This document shows, piece after piece, positions 16,132-24,966 of a stretch of 54,064 bases of DNA (the first letter of the stretch is position 1; each line of letters starts with the position of its first letter). Below the pieces are notes generated by a model, which searched no databases, was not told where the DNA came from, and saw only the letters and a list, made by a program, of their open reading frames with translations. The stretch comes from a bacterium (lineage in GTDB: Bacteria; Chloroflexota; Dormibacteria; Aeolococcales; Bog-877), in NCBI GenBank assembly GCA_021801645.1, contig JAJYXT010000021.1:1-54064 (forward strand), read 5' to 3'. The position numbers and the translations under genes were made by a program.

Positions 16132-18060
16132 ATGGCGGTCCCAGCGGCGACACCTGAGCCCGGGCCGCGGCGGCTGCTCGACCGGGTCAACTCGCCCGCC
16201 GACCTGAGGAAGCTTGGCCCCGATGAGTGCCGCCAATTGGCCCAGGAGATCCGCTCCTTCCTGGTGGAGAAGGTCTCCCGCACCGGTGGCCACCTGGGAC
16301 CCAATCTGGGGATGGTCGAGGTCACCATGGCCCTGCACCGGGTGTTCGACAGCCCCCAGGACCTTTTGGTCTTCGACACCGGCCACCAGGCCTATGTGCA
16401 CAAGATCCTGACCGGACGGCGCCGGGACTTCGACACCCTGCGCCAGGCCGGCGGCCTCTCCGGCTATCCCTCGCGGAGCGAGTCGCCGCACGACCTGGTG
16501 GAGAACAGCCACGCCTCCACCGGGCTCAGCTATGCCCTGGGCCTGGCTCAGGCCCGGCGGCGCCACGGGGTCCTGGGCAAGGTCGCGGTGGTGGTGGGGG
16601 ACGGCTCCTTGACCGGCGGGATGGCCTATGAGGCCCTCAACAACATCGGCACGCTGAGGCCGGATCTGGTCATCCTCCTCAACGACAACGGCCGCTCCTA
16701 TGCCCCCACGGTGGGTGGGCTGGCCAACCATCTGGCCCGGATCCGGCTCAACCCCCGGTACGAGGCGGCGAAGAGCGGGATCGGTGACTTCCTGAGCTCA
16801 CTTCCCGCCGTCGGAGAGCCCGCCCACGAGATGGCGCGCAGGCTGAAGACCGGGATGAAGCAGCTGGTGACCGCCCACGTCTTCTTCGAGGATCTGGGGA
16901 TCAAGTACTCCGGCCCCATCGACGGCCACGATCTGGCCGCGGTGGAGAGCGCGCTCAGGATGGCCAGCCGGCTCCCCGGCCCGGTGGTGGTCCACGTGGT
17001 GACCGACAAGGGGCGCGGCTTCACCCCCGCCGAGGAGGACCTGATCGACAAGTTCCACGGGGTGGGGGCGTTCGACGTCACCACCGGCAAGATCAAGGGC
17101 TCGGGACCGAGTTACACCGACGTCTTCGAGGAGGCTCTGCTGGAGCTGGCCCAGGAGGATCCCAGGGTGGTGGCCATCACCGCCGCCATGGCCTCCTCGA
17201 CCGGCCTGCTCAAGTTCGCCGAGCGCTACCCGGACCGCTTCTACGACGTGGGCATCGCCGAGCAGCACGCCGTCACCTTCGCCGCCGGGCTGGCGATGGG
17301 CGGGCTCCACCCGGTCGTCTGCATCTACTCCGCCTTCCTGAAGCGGGCCTTTGACCAGGTCATGTACGACGTGGGGTTGCACCGGCTGCCGGTCACCCTG
17401 GTGCTCGACCGCTCCGGGGTCACCGGGCCGGACGGGAGCTCGCATCACGGCATGTTCGATCTCAGCTACCTCCGGCTGGTGCCCAACCTGGTGGTGGCCA
17501 GCCCCAGCGACGCCACTGAGCTGGGACGTCTCCTGGCCACCGCGCTCCGCCACGATGGTCCGTTTTCCATCCGCTATCCGAGGGGCGCCGCCGGGCAGCA
17601 CGAGCTGGACATCCGCCCCCTGCCCCGCCTGAACTGGGAGGTGGTGCGCGAGGGCGGTGAGGACGTCCTCATCTGCGCCACCGGGAAGATGGTGGCGGTG
17701 GCCGAGAACAGCCTGCCCCTCCTGGAGGCCCAGGGCGTGCGGGCCACCCTGGTCAACGCCCGCTTCGTCAAACCGCTCGACCCCCGTCTGCCCGTCTGGG
17801 CCCGGGCCCACCGGGCGGTGGTCACGGTGGAGGACAACAGCGTCCGCGGAGGGCTGGGGGCAGCGGTCCTGGAGCAGCTGGCGGCAGCCGCAGTCGTCCG
17901 GCCGCTCCGCCAGGTCGGGCTTCCCGACCAGTTCCTCCCCCACGGCTCCCAGGTGGAGCTGCTCTCGGAATACGGCCTCACCGCCGAGGGGGTGGCGGGA
18001 GCCGCACTCCTGGCGCTGGAGGAAGGGGAGACAGGGGCCCGCGCCGACCTGGTCGGCTGA
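16132..18060 (+). CDS. dxs: 1-deoxy-D-xylulose-5-phosphate synthase
   Basis: The 642-residue protein matches DXS over its whole length. It has GGHLGPNLGMVEVTMALH, the FDTGHQAYVHKILTGR segment, the thiamine diphosphate motif GDGSLTGGMAYEALNN ending at NDNGRSYAP, the EQHAVTFAAGLA active-site Glu region, and DRSGVTGPDGSSHHG. It condenses pyruvate and glyceraldehyde 3-phosphate, the entry step of the non-mevalonate (MEP) isoprenoid pathway. Length is normal. ATG 16132 is set by the adjacent -10 box and by the expected N-terminus. The EamA transporter gene follows 22 bases downstream. Confidence 0.96.
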   Translation: MAVPAATPEPGPRRLLDRVNSPADLRKLGPDECRQLAQEIRSFLVEKVSRTGGHLGPNLGMVEVTMALHRVFDSPQDLLVFDTGHQAYVHKILTGRRRDFDTLRQAGGLSGYPSRSESPHDLVENSHASTGLSYALGLAQARRRHGVLGKVAVVVGDGSLTGGMAYEALNNIGTLRPDLVILLNDNGRSYAPTVGGLANHLARIRLNPRYEAAKSGIGDFLSSLPAVGEPAHEMARRLKTGMKQLVTAHVFFEDLGIKYSGPIDGHDLAAVESALRMASRLPGPVVVHVVTDKGRGFTPAEEDLIDKFHGVGAFDVTTGKIKGSGPSYTDVFEEALLELAQEDPRVVAITAAMASSTGLLKFAERYPDRFYDVGIAEQHAVTFAAGLAMGGLHPVVCIYSAFLKRAFDQVMYDVGLHRLPVTLVLDRSGVTGPDGSSHHGMFDLSYLRLVPNLVVASPSDATELGRLLATALRHDGPFSIRYPRGAAGQHELDIRPLPRLNWEVVREGGEDVLICATGKMVAVAENSLPLLEAQGVRATLVNARFVKPLDPRLPVWARAHRAVVTVEDNSVRGGLGAAVLEQLAAAAVVRPLRQVGLPDQFLPHGSQVELLSEYGLTAEGVAGAALLALEEGETGARADLVG

Positions 18061-18082
18061 GCCGGCCCCCAAAGCCGCCCCG

Positions 18083-19012
18083 GTGACCTCCCAGCGCGGC
18101 CGGGCGGTGCTGATCCTGGCGGCCAGCAACTGCCTCTGGGCGGGATCCTACGTGGCCGGCAAGGATGCCCTGGCCAACTGGCCGGTGGCCAGCCTCAACA
18201 TGCTCCGCTTCACGATCGCCGGCCTGGTGCTGGCCCCCTATCTCTGGGCCAACCGCCGGCGGCTGCCCCGCGGCCGGGGCGACCGGACCCGGCTGGCCGC
18301 CATGTGCCTTCTCGGCTTCATCGGCAACAAGGCGTTCGAGTACTGGGGGCTGAGCCTCTCCAACGCCACCGACATGGCCCTGCTCATCGCCGCCGAAGCC
18401 CTGGTCACCGTCCTCCTCAGCGTCCTCCTGCTCAAGGAGAGGGTGCGCGCGGTTCAGGCGGGCGGGCTTCTGGCTGGGGGTTTCGGAGTCTACCTGGTGG
18501 TGGTGGGCGGGCTGCGCCCGCCCTCCGCCTTCGGCGGACCGCAGGCCGTGGGCAACCTCTTGATCATCATCTCGCTGGTGATGGAGGCCGGCTTCACCAT
18601 CGTCGGCAAGACGGTCGCCGACCGCTATCCACCCTTCCTGATCACCGCCGCGGTGGTGGTTGGAAGCCTGGTCGCCTGGTGGCCCGCCGGACTCATCCAG
18701 CTGGGCAGCGCCGGATGGCCGGCCCCCACCTGGGCGGTCATCGGGGGTGGGCTCTACCTCGGGCTGATCACCACCGTGGTGGGGTACTGGGCGTGGTTCT
18801 ACGGCCTGCAGCGGGTCATGCCCGGGGCCATGGCCCCCCTCCTGTTCATCCAGCCGCTGGTGGGGACCGCCCTGGCCGTGCTGCTCCGGGGCGAACGCCC
18901 CGGTGTGGCCACGCTGCTCGGCGGCGCGATGGTCCTCATGGGTGTGTTCCTGGTGGCGGTGGAACGACATCCCAGCCCCTCCGCGCCGCCCGCGTCCGCC
19001 GGTGGCGGCTAG
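18083..19012 (+). CDS. EamA/DMT-family transporter
   Basis: A 309-residue protein with ten predicted membrane helices made of two EamA repeats. The first repeat starts at ILAASNCLWAGSYVAGKDAL and the second at NLLIIISLVMEAGFTIVGK; the typical motif LLFIQPLVGTALAVLLRGE ends the second. Members of the drug/metabolite transporter superfamily export amino acids, nucleotides or metabolites. GTG 18083 is the best start; the frame stays open far upstream inside dxs but that part is not protein-like for this family. It is probably transcribed with dxs, 22 bases upstream. Confidence 0.85.
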   Translation: MTSQRGRAVLILAASNCLWAGSYVAGKDALANWPVASLNMLRFTIAGLVLAPYLWANRRRLPRGRGDRTRLAAMCLLGFIGNKAFEYWGLSLSNATDMALLIAAEALVTVLLSVLLLKERVRAVQAGGLLAGGFGVYLVVVGGLRPPSAFGGPQAVGNLLIIISLVMEAGFTIVGKTVADRYPPFLITAAVVVGSLVAWWPAGLIQLGSAGWPAPTWAVIGGGLYLGLITTVVGYWAWFYGLQRVMPGAMAPLLFIQPLVGTALAVLLRGERPGVATLLGGAMVLMGVFLVAVERHPSPSAPPASAGGG

Positions 19013-19175
19013 CCGTGTCTGACGATTCGGTCACGGCGGTAGCGGAGCTGTGAATTGCCCCCCGGTCCCCCAGTCCGCGGCGGTACGGTGGCGGCACGCC
19101 GGCGGCCGCCTCCCATAGCGACCGCCAAGGCGGCGCTCTCTCCCTCCTTCCGTCGGCTCCCTACACCGGCGGACC

Positions 19176-19205
19176 CCGCCGCCCCGGGCCCTCCCGGGGC
19201 GGCGG
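19176..19205. terminator. Strong GC hairpin between convergent genes
   Basis: CCGCCGCCCCGGG (19176-19188) and its exact complement CCCGGGGCGGCGG (19193-19205) form a perfect 13-bp stem with a four-base loop. It lies between the EamA gene and the convergent glnA. No clear T tract follows on either strand. Confidence 0.6.
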
Positions 19206-19242
19206 CCGCGTCTTGGGGGCCGTTCAGCGAGAGCCCCCTGGC

Positions 19243-19264
19243 GCCGGGGCCGTCCGGCCCCGGC
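19243..19264 (-). terminator. GC hairpin directly after glnA
   Basis: GCCGGGGCC (19243-19251) and GGCCCCGGC (19256-19264) form a perfect 9-bp stem with a GTCC loop. It starts five bases beyond the glnA stop codon on the minus strand. There is no T tract. Confidence 0.55.
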
Positions 19265-19269
19265 CGGGA

Positions 19270-20727
<1,458 letters not shown>

Positions 20728-20861
20728 CTGGCTCCTCCATTCCCAAAGCCGCCTGCTCCCCCGACGATAGCGCCGGGAGCCGGGCTGGGCATCGTGCTAG
20801 GAACACCAAGATGCCCGGGGAGAAATCGGGAGATTGCGCCGAACCGCCCCTTGGGGGAAGC

Positions 20862-21161
20862 TCAGTCGATCTGAGGCGGGGTTACCTCCTTGGCCGCCAC
20901 CTTGGCGCGGGCCGCCTCTCGGTCCTGGAAGTACTCCCGGTTGATCTCGGTGTACTCTCCCCATTCCGGAGGGAGGTCCTCCTCGGCATAGATGGCGTCC
21001 ACCGGGCAGGGGTCGACGCAAGCCCCACAATCGATGCACTCGGCCGGGTCGATGAAGAGCATGCGGTCCTCATCGCCGCCGATGATGCAGTCCACCGGAC
21101 ACACCTCTACGCAGGACTTGTCCTTGACGTCGATGCAGGTCTCGCCGATCACGTAGGTCAT
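20862..21161 (-). CDS. fdxA: 7Fe ferredoxin (3Fe-4S/4Fe-4S)
   Basis: This 99-residue ferredoxin has Cys9, Cys17, Cys21 and Cys25 and then Cys42-x2-Cys45-x2-Cys48-x3-Cys52. The seven-residue gap between the first two cysteines, instead of two, is the mark of 7Fe ferredoxins that hold one [3Fe-4S] and one [4Fe-4S] cluster. It is a low-potential cytoplasmic electron carrier. A tail of about 45 residues follows the clusters, as in actinobacterial FdxA. It is transcribed toward glnA, 134 bases from the glnA start. A GAGGAG lies about 11 bases before ATG 21161. Confidence 0.93.
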   Translation of the reverse strand: MTYVIGETCIDVKDKSCVEVCPVDCIIGGDEDRMLFIDPAECIDCGACVDPCPVDAIYAEEDLPPEWGEYTEINREYFQDREAARAKVAAKEVTPPQID

Positions 21162-21256
21162 GTGCCCGGATACTCCTCACAATCGGTCCCAGCCGGGGGC
21201 GGCCACTGGCTCCGAAGTCGAGGATAGCAGAGGCCCCGGAGGGCCCCCCGGTCGGG

Positions 21257-21481
21257 TCAGCTGCTGGCCTGCGCTACTCCATTGGAGATGTTGGAGTACA
21301 TGTCCGTCACATGCCCTCCCAGCACTCCGACGATGACGATGAGAACCATGGCGACCAGCATCAGGATGAGCGCGTACTCAACCATCCCCTGCCCCGGGGA
21401 GCCGCTCCGAAGGTGCCCCGCCCAGCCCCGGAGACGGGCCGAGATGAGCACTTTCATCGAGCCCCGGTTGGGCTTCTGCAT
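21257..21481 (-). CDS. Flp/Fap-type pilin
   Basis: The 74-residue precursor has a basic leader (residues ~1-32), the prepilin cleavage context G-QGMVEYALIL, and one hydrophobic helix (LILMLVAMVLIVIVGVLGG). A short polar tail follows. This is the class IVb Flp pilin pattern; cleavage after the Gly before QGMVEYAL by a TadV-type peptidase is expected. ATG 21481 is chosen; a second ATG is at 21457. No tad/flp secretion genes lie in this window, so the assembly machinery must be elsewhere. A -10-like TACAGT (21489-21494, minus strand) is seven bases from the ATG. Confidence 0.82.
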   Translation of the reverse strand: MQKPNRGSMKVLISARLRGWAGHLRSGSPGQGMVEYALILMLVAMVLIVIVGVLGGHVTDMYSNISNGVAQASS

Positions 21482-21570
21482 GACCTGAACTGTACCGGGG
21501 GGCACCGACTCCCGATCCACCGTGCCCCAATCGTTACCGCTTCTGCAGGGGCCCTGTTCCAATCCGTGAT

Positions 21571-21590
21571 TCCCGCCCTCTTGGGCGGGA
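21571..21590. repeat. Perfect inverted repeat in the pilin/RDD divergent region
   Basis: TCCCGCCC (21571-21578) and GGGCGGGA (21583-21590) form a perfect 8-bp stem with a TCTT loop. It lies between the divergent pilin gene (start 21481) and the RDD gene. It ends 15 bases before a TAGAAT box (21606-21611). It may be an operator or a terminator for an antisense transcript; nothing decides between these. Confidence 0.5.
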
Positions 21591-21671
21591 TTGGGCCGAG
21601 GTGCTTAGAATCAAGTTCGCGACGCCTTGAGGCCCTGCGACCGGGATCCGAGGCGGGCCGAGAGGGAGCCA

Positions 21672-22388
21672 GTGTTGCGGCAGACCCCGGACGGCGCCGA
21701 CCGGGCCAACTCGAGCTGGGGCCATCCCCCACTTCCCCGTGGGCCCCGCTTCCTTGCCGGGTTGATCGACTTCTTCGCCCTCCTCATCCCCGAGGTGGTG
21801 GCCTACGAGCTCATCGCCGCCGGCCAGGTCAACCGCTGGTCCGCCTACTACCAGAGCCACCCGAAGGCGGGGCTGAGCGCCTCTCTGGCCAAGTACCCGG
21901 ACGTCAACGCCGCTGTGTTCCACTTCTACATCGCGATTGAGGTGCTCACCGCCGCCTACCTCATCGCCAGCTACCTCATCTGGGGGGCCACGCCGGGCAA
22001 GCTCGCCCTCGGCCTCCGGATCACGAAACTGGACGGCTCCCCCCTCAGCGTTCGGGCCGCGGTGCTCCGCTCGGTCCCCTTCTGGCTGCCCCTGTTGGTG
22101 ACCCCGATCAGCCTCCCCCTGCTCTTCTTCGAGTACGTGGGCAGCCCGATCCTGATCATCTCCCGTCCGGACCGTCGAGCCCTGGAAGACCTGCTGGCGG
22201 GCACCATGGTGGTGCGGCGGGAGCTGGCTGGCACCCCGCTCTCCCAGTTGGTGGCACCGCCCGCCCCCCGCCGTCCTCCCAGCTCACCCCCCGCGCCTCG
22301 CGGCCGACATCTCCCCGGCTGGGAGCCCGCCGCGCCGCCTCCGGAGGGCCCCGGCGGCGACAGTGGAGATGAGGAGGGCCGGTCATGA
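21672..22388 (+). CDS. RDD-family membrane protein
   Basis: The 238-residue protein starts with a hydrophilic segment, then RGPRFLAGLIDFFALLIPEVVAY, the RDD signature (Arg followed by Asp in the first helix). Three further hydrophobic segments follow, with the conserved GATPGKLALGLRI. The C-terminal ~60 residues are proline-rich. RDD proteins are small integral membrane proteins; some act in Na+/H+ exchange, but most have no known role. GTG 21672 follows GAGGGAG; a TTG at 21627 is an alternative. The end overlaps the next gene as ATGA. Confidence 0.78.
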   Translation: MLRQTPDGADRANSSWGHPPLPRGPRFLAGLIDFFALLIPEVVAYELIAAGQVNRWSAYYQSHPKAGLSASLAKYPDVNAAVFHFYIAIEVLTAAYLIASYLIWGATPGKLALGLRITKLDGSPLSVRAAVLRSVPFWLPLLVTPISLPLLFFEYVGSPILIISRPDRRALEDLLAGTMVVRRELAGTPLSQLVAPPAPRRPPSSPPAPRGRHLPGWEPAAPPPEGPGGDSGDEEGRS

Positions 22389-22999
22389 CCTACATTGAAG
22401 AGATCCGGCTCGCGGCCGCCCCGGAGAGGGTGTGGAGCCTTCTGGTGCTTGAGGGGGGCGCAGCTGAACTCCTGCCCGGTCTGCGGCGGGCGGAGGCGGG
22501 CCGGGGAACTGTGAGGGCGACGCTAGCCGGACACGCCGTGACCTACCGCGGGTATGGCCGCCAGCACATCGAGGAGCCCGGGAAGCGGGTGACCTGGACT
22601 TTGAGCGGTCGCGAGGTGCGCGGCGAGGGGAGGGCCCATGTCGAGGTCCGTGCCCGTGTCCGGGAGGCTCCGGACGGAGGGTCGGACCTCCGCCTCACCG
22701 TCCTGCTGGACGGGCGGGGGCGGATCGACGAGGCTGGCGCAGAGGCCCAGGAGCAGGCCGTCGCCCAGGGGGTGGCCCGGTTCCGCCGGGCGCTGGAGAC
22801 GAGGCTGCGCCAGGAGCATCTCGAGGAGCCACGCCCGGCTGCCCCAGCCGCACCGGCCGGCCCGCCACCTCAGCTCGAGATCCTGCCCCCGATGCAGGGG
22901 GGGGCCTCGCTGAGGGACCGCCGGCTGGCGGGGGCGCTGGCCCTGGCCACCCTGGCCGCCAGCGTCTGGGTTGCCTGGAGGTACCTGCGCAGGCGCTGA
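22385..22999 (+). CDS. SRPBCC protein with C-terminal membrane anchor (CoxG-like)
   Basis: The 204-residue protein has an SRPBCC domain (residues 1-~145, beginning MTYIEEIRLAAAPERVWSLL), then a proline/alanine-rich linker, and a single C-terminal hydrophobic helix ending in RYLRRR. The arrangement resembles CoxG-type membrane-anchored SRPBCC proteins, but no CO dehydrogenase genes are near, so that role is not supported. ATG 22385 overlaps the stop of the RDD gene (ATGA), indicating a coupled membrane pair. Function unknown. Confidence 0.7.
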   Translation: MTYIEEIRLAAAPERVWSLLVLEGGAAELLPGLRRAEAGRGTVRATLAGHAVTYRGYGRQHIEEPGKRVTWTLSGREVRGEGRAHVEVRARVREAPDGGSDLRLTVLLDGRGRIDEAGAEAQEQAVAQGVARFRRALETRLRQEHLEEPRPAAPAAPAGPPPQLEILPPMQGGASLRDRRLAGALALATLAASVWVAWRYLRRR

Positions 23000-23012
23000 G
23001 GCCCGCTTAGGG

Positions 23013-23876
23013 TCAGCCCTCCGGCTCCTTCGCTGGCCCGCTGCGGCGGCTCCTGCGCCGGCCGCCCGCGGACGGCTCCACCTCCATGTCAGCGGCGGGC
23101 ACCGCCATCACCGTTCCACTCTCGGTCATGGTCACCAGCACCTGCTCGCGAACCACGTCGACCTCGGACACCACCCCCGAGCCCTGCTCCATCTGGATCT
23201 CTTGGCCGGGGCGGGGCAGCCGGCGCTTGACCTCCACGTACTGCTCGTTCTCGTACTGGAGGCAGCACTTGAGCTTGCCGCACATGCCGTTGAGGCGAGT
23301 GGGGTTGAGGGGGAGCCCCTGCTCCTTGGCCATCTTGATGGTGACCGGCACGAACTCCTTGAGCCAGGAGGAGCAGCATAGGCGGCGTCCGCATGGGCCA
23401 TAGCCGTCCTGGATTCGCGCCTCGTCCCGGGCTCCGATCTGGCGGATCTCCACCCGGCAGCGAAGCTCGGTGGCCAGCTCCCGGGCCAGGTCCTGGTAGG
23501 CGGTCTGGCGCTCGGCGGTGAGATCGAAGAGGATGCGGCTGCCCTCGAAGTTGATCTCCGCCCGAGCCACCTTGACGGGCAGGTCGCGGCGGGCCACCAG
23601 CTCGCGAGCCGCAGACATGGCGGCCGGCAGCCTCCCGTCCATGGCCTCGCGCTGGCGCAGGTCCTCGTCCGTGGCTCTCCGGATGACCGGCTCCAGCCTT
23701 CGGGGAAGCAGCTCCGGGGCCAGCTCAGTGGCCCCCATAACGACCTCTCCGATCTCCGGGCCCCGGGCGGTCTCGGCCAGCACCCGGCAGCCCGGCGCCA
23801 GCTCCTCGTCTGGGGGAGGCGCGTAGTAGTTGAGCGGGCCGTGGCGGCGGAACTTGACCCCCACCGCAAGTGGCAT
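23013..23876 (-). CDS. ricT: PSP1/RicT-family protein
   Basis: The 287-residue protein begins MPLAVGVKFRRHGPLNYY and carries the PSP1 C-terminal domain. The conserved cysteine groups are GPCGRRLCCSSWL and NGMCGKLKCCLQYE (~residues 160-210). In Bacillus, RicT (YaaT) binds Fe-S clusters with RicA and RicF in a complex that affects RNA processing through RNase Y and developmental phosphorelay. ATG 23876 has AGGAG seven bases upstream and lies 10 bases after the holB stop, matching the holB-yaaT order of Bacillus. RicA and RicF are not in the window. The C-terminus is a basic, low-complexity tail. Confidence 0.87.
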   Translation of the reverse strand: MPLAVGVKFRRHGPLNYYAPPPDEELAPGCRVLAETARGPEIGEVVMGATELAPELLPRRLEPVIRRATDEDLRQREAMDGRLPAAMSAARELVARRDLPVKVARAEINFEGSRILFDLTAERQTAYQDLARELATELRCRVEIRQIGARDEARIQDGYGPCGRRLCCSSWLKEFVPVTIKMAKEQGLPLNPTRLNGMCGKLKCCLQYENEQYVEVKRRLPRPGQEIQMEQGSGVVSEVDVVREQVLVTMTESGTVMAVPAADMEVEPSAGGRRRSRRSGPAKEPEG

Positions 23877-23886
23877 CAGGATCTCC

Positions 23887-24966
23887 TCAAGGACGCACCC
23901 GGCCGGCAGCGGCCGCGGGTCGGGAAGCGATGGTTCCAAAGGTCAGCAGCAGGAGACGGTCCAAGACCAGTCTGGCGGTGGCCCCCTCGGCGAGGCGCGA
24001 CAGGCCCTCCACCGCCAGATCGTAGCGCCTCAGGCACTCCGGGAGCCCCAGCGCTCGCGCCCAGGCCTCGCCCCCGGCCCGGAACGCCGGGGGCCCGGGG
24101 GGCGGCTCGGCCCCGGCCGCCAGGGCGCAGCAGGTCCTGAGGAAGGCCGCCCAGGTGCGCAGCGCCGCCCAGGCCAGCTCCCGTTCCCGACCACGCTCGG
24201 CCAGCTCCCGGCTGAGCTCGAGCCAACCAGCGGACCCGAGGTTCGAGCAGCCCAGGAACGAATCCAGCAGGCCCTGGGTCCGAGAGGCAAGCTCGGGGTC
24301 CGAGGCCAGCTCCAGGGCCAGCCCGGGCCGCCCTTCGGAGATCGCGGCGGCGGTCTCGCACTCCAGCTCTGGCCGGCCCCCGGCCGCCAGCCAGGCGGCG
24401 ATGAGCGGAGCCGCGACGGGACCCACCCCGAGTTGCTGACAGCGGCTGCGCAGGGTCCCCGGAAGGTGCTCCGAGTCCGGCCGGGAGGTGGTCAGGATGA
24501 GGATCGACTCCGAGGGCGGCTCCTCCAGGAGGCGCAGCAGGCTGTTGGCCGCCGGGAGGGTGAGCCGGTCGGCGTTGGCCAGCACCGCCACCTTGGGCCC
24601 GGAGGCGTAGGCCGAGAGGCTGAGGAAGTGCTGCAGAGAGGGCCCCAGCTCTCCCTCCGGGCCCCTCAGCCGATCCACCCCCAAGCTGTCCTGCTGATCG
24701 TCCAGCCAGAAGTCGGGGTGGGCCCCGAGCCCCCCCGGCCAGCCCTCCGCCTGGAGCAGCTCCGAGGCCAGCGCCAGAGCCAGCGAGGTCTTGCCGACAC
24801 GGGCTGGACCGGATATCCAATAGGCGTGGGCGAGAGCGCCCTGGAGGAGCTGGCGCTCGAGCTGCTGCCGCTGCATGAGGTGGCCGACCACCTCGGAGAG
24901 GCGGGTGGGGGGATGGTCGGAGGGTCCCCGGTCGGCGGTGCGGGCCGAGGCCGCCGCCGGGGTCAT
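23887..24966 (-). CDS. holB: DNA polymerase III delta' subunit
   Basis: The 359-residue AAA+ protein has HAYWISGPARVGKTSLALALA (P-loop ~residues 53-61), the ADRL sensor-type segment, LLEEPPSESILILTT and the SRC motif (LRSRCQQL). These mark the clamp-loader subunit delta'. It would help load the sliding clamp at replication forks. The zinc module with three or four cysteines normally between the P-loop and HPD is absent: the region reads directly into GLGAHPDFWLD with no cysteine. ATG 24966 overlaps the purK stop (ATGA). ricT follows. Confidence 0.85.
   Translation of the reverse strand: MTPAAASARTADRGPSDHPPTRLSEVVGHLMQRQQLERQLLQGALAHAYWISGPARVGKTSLALALASELLQAEGWPGGLGAHPDFWLDDQQDSLGVDRLRGPEGELGPSLQHFLSLSAYASGPKVAVLANADRLTLPAANSLLRLLEEPPSESILILTTSRPDSEHLPGTLRSRCQQLGVGPVAAPLIAAWLAAGGRPELECETAAAISEGRPGLALELASDPELASRTQGLLDSFLGCSNLGSAGWLELSRELAERGRERELAWAALRTWAAFLRTCCALAAGAEPPPGPPAFRAGGEAWARALGLPECLRRYDLAVEGLSRLAEGATARLVLDRLLLLTFGTIASRPAAAAGRVRP

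Noticed and set aside
17657-18082. In-frame upstream extension of the EamA transporter gene into dxs
   Set aside because: The extra 142 codons overlap dxs and are Arg/Ser/Pro-rich with no membrane character; the ten-helix protein is complete from GTG 18083.
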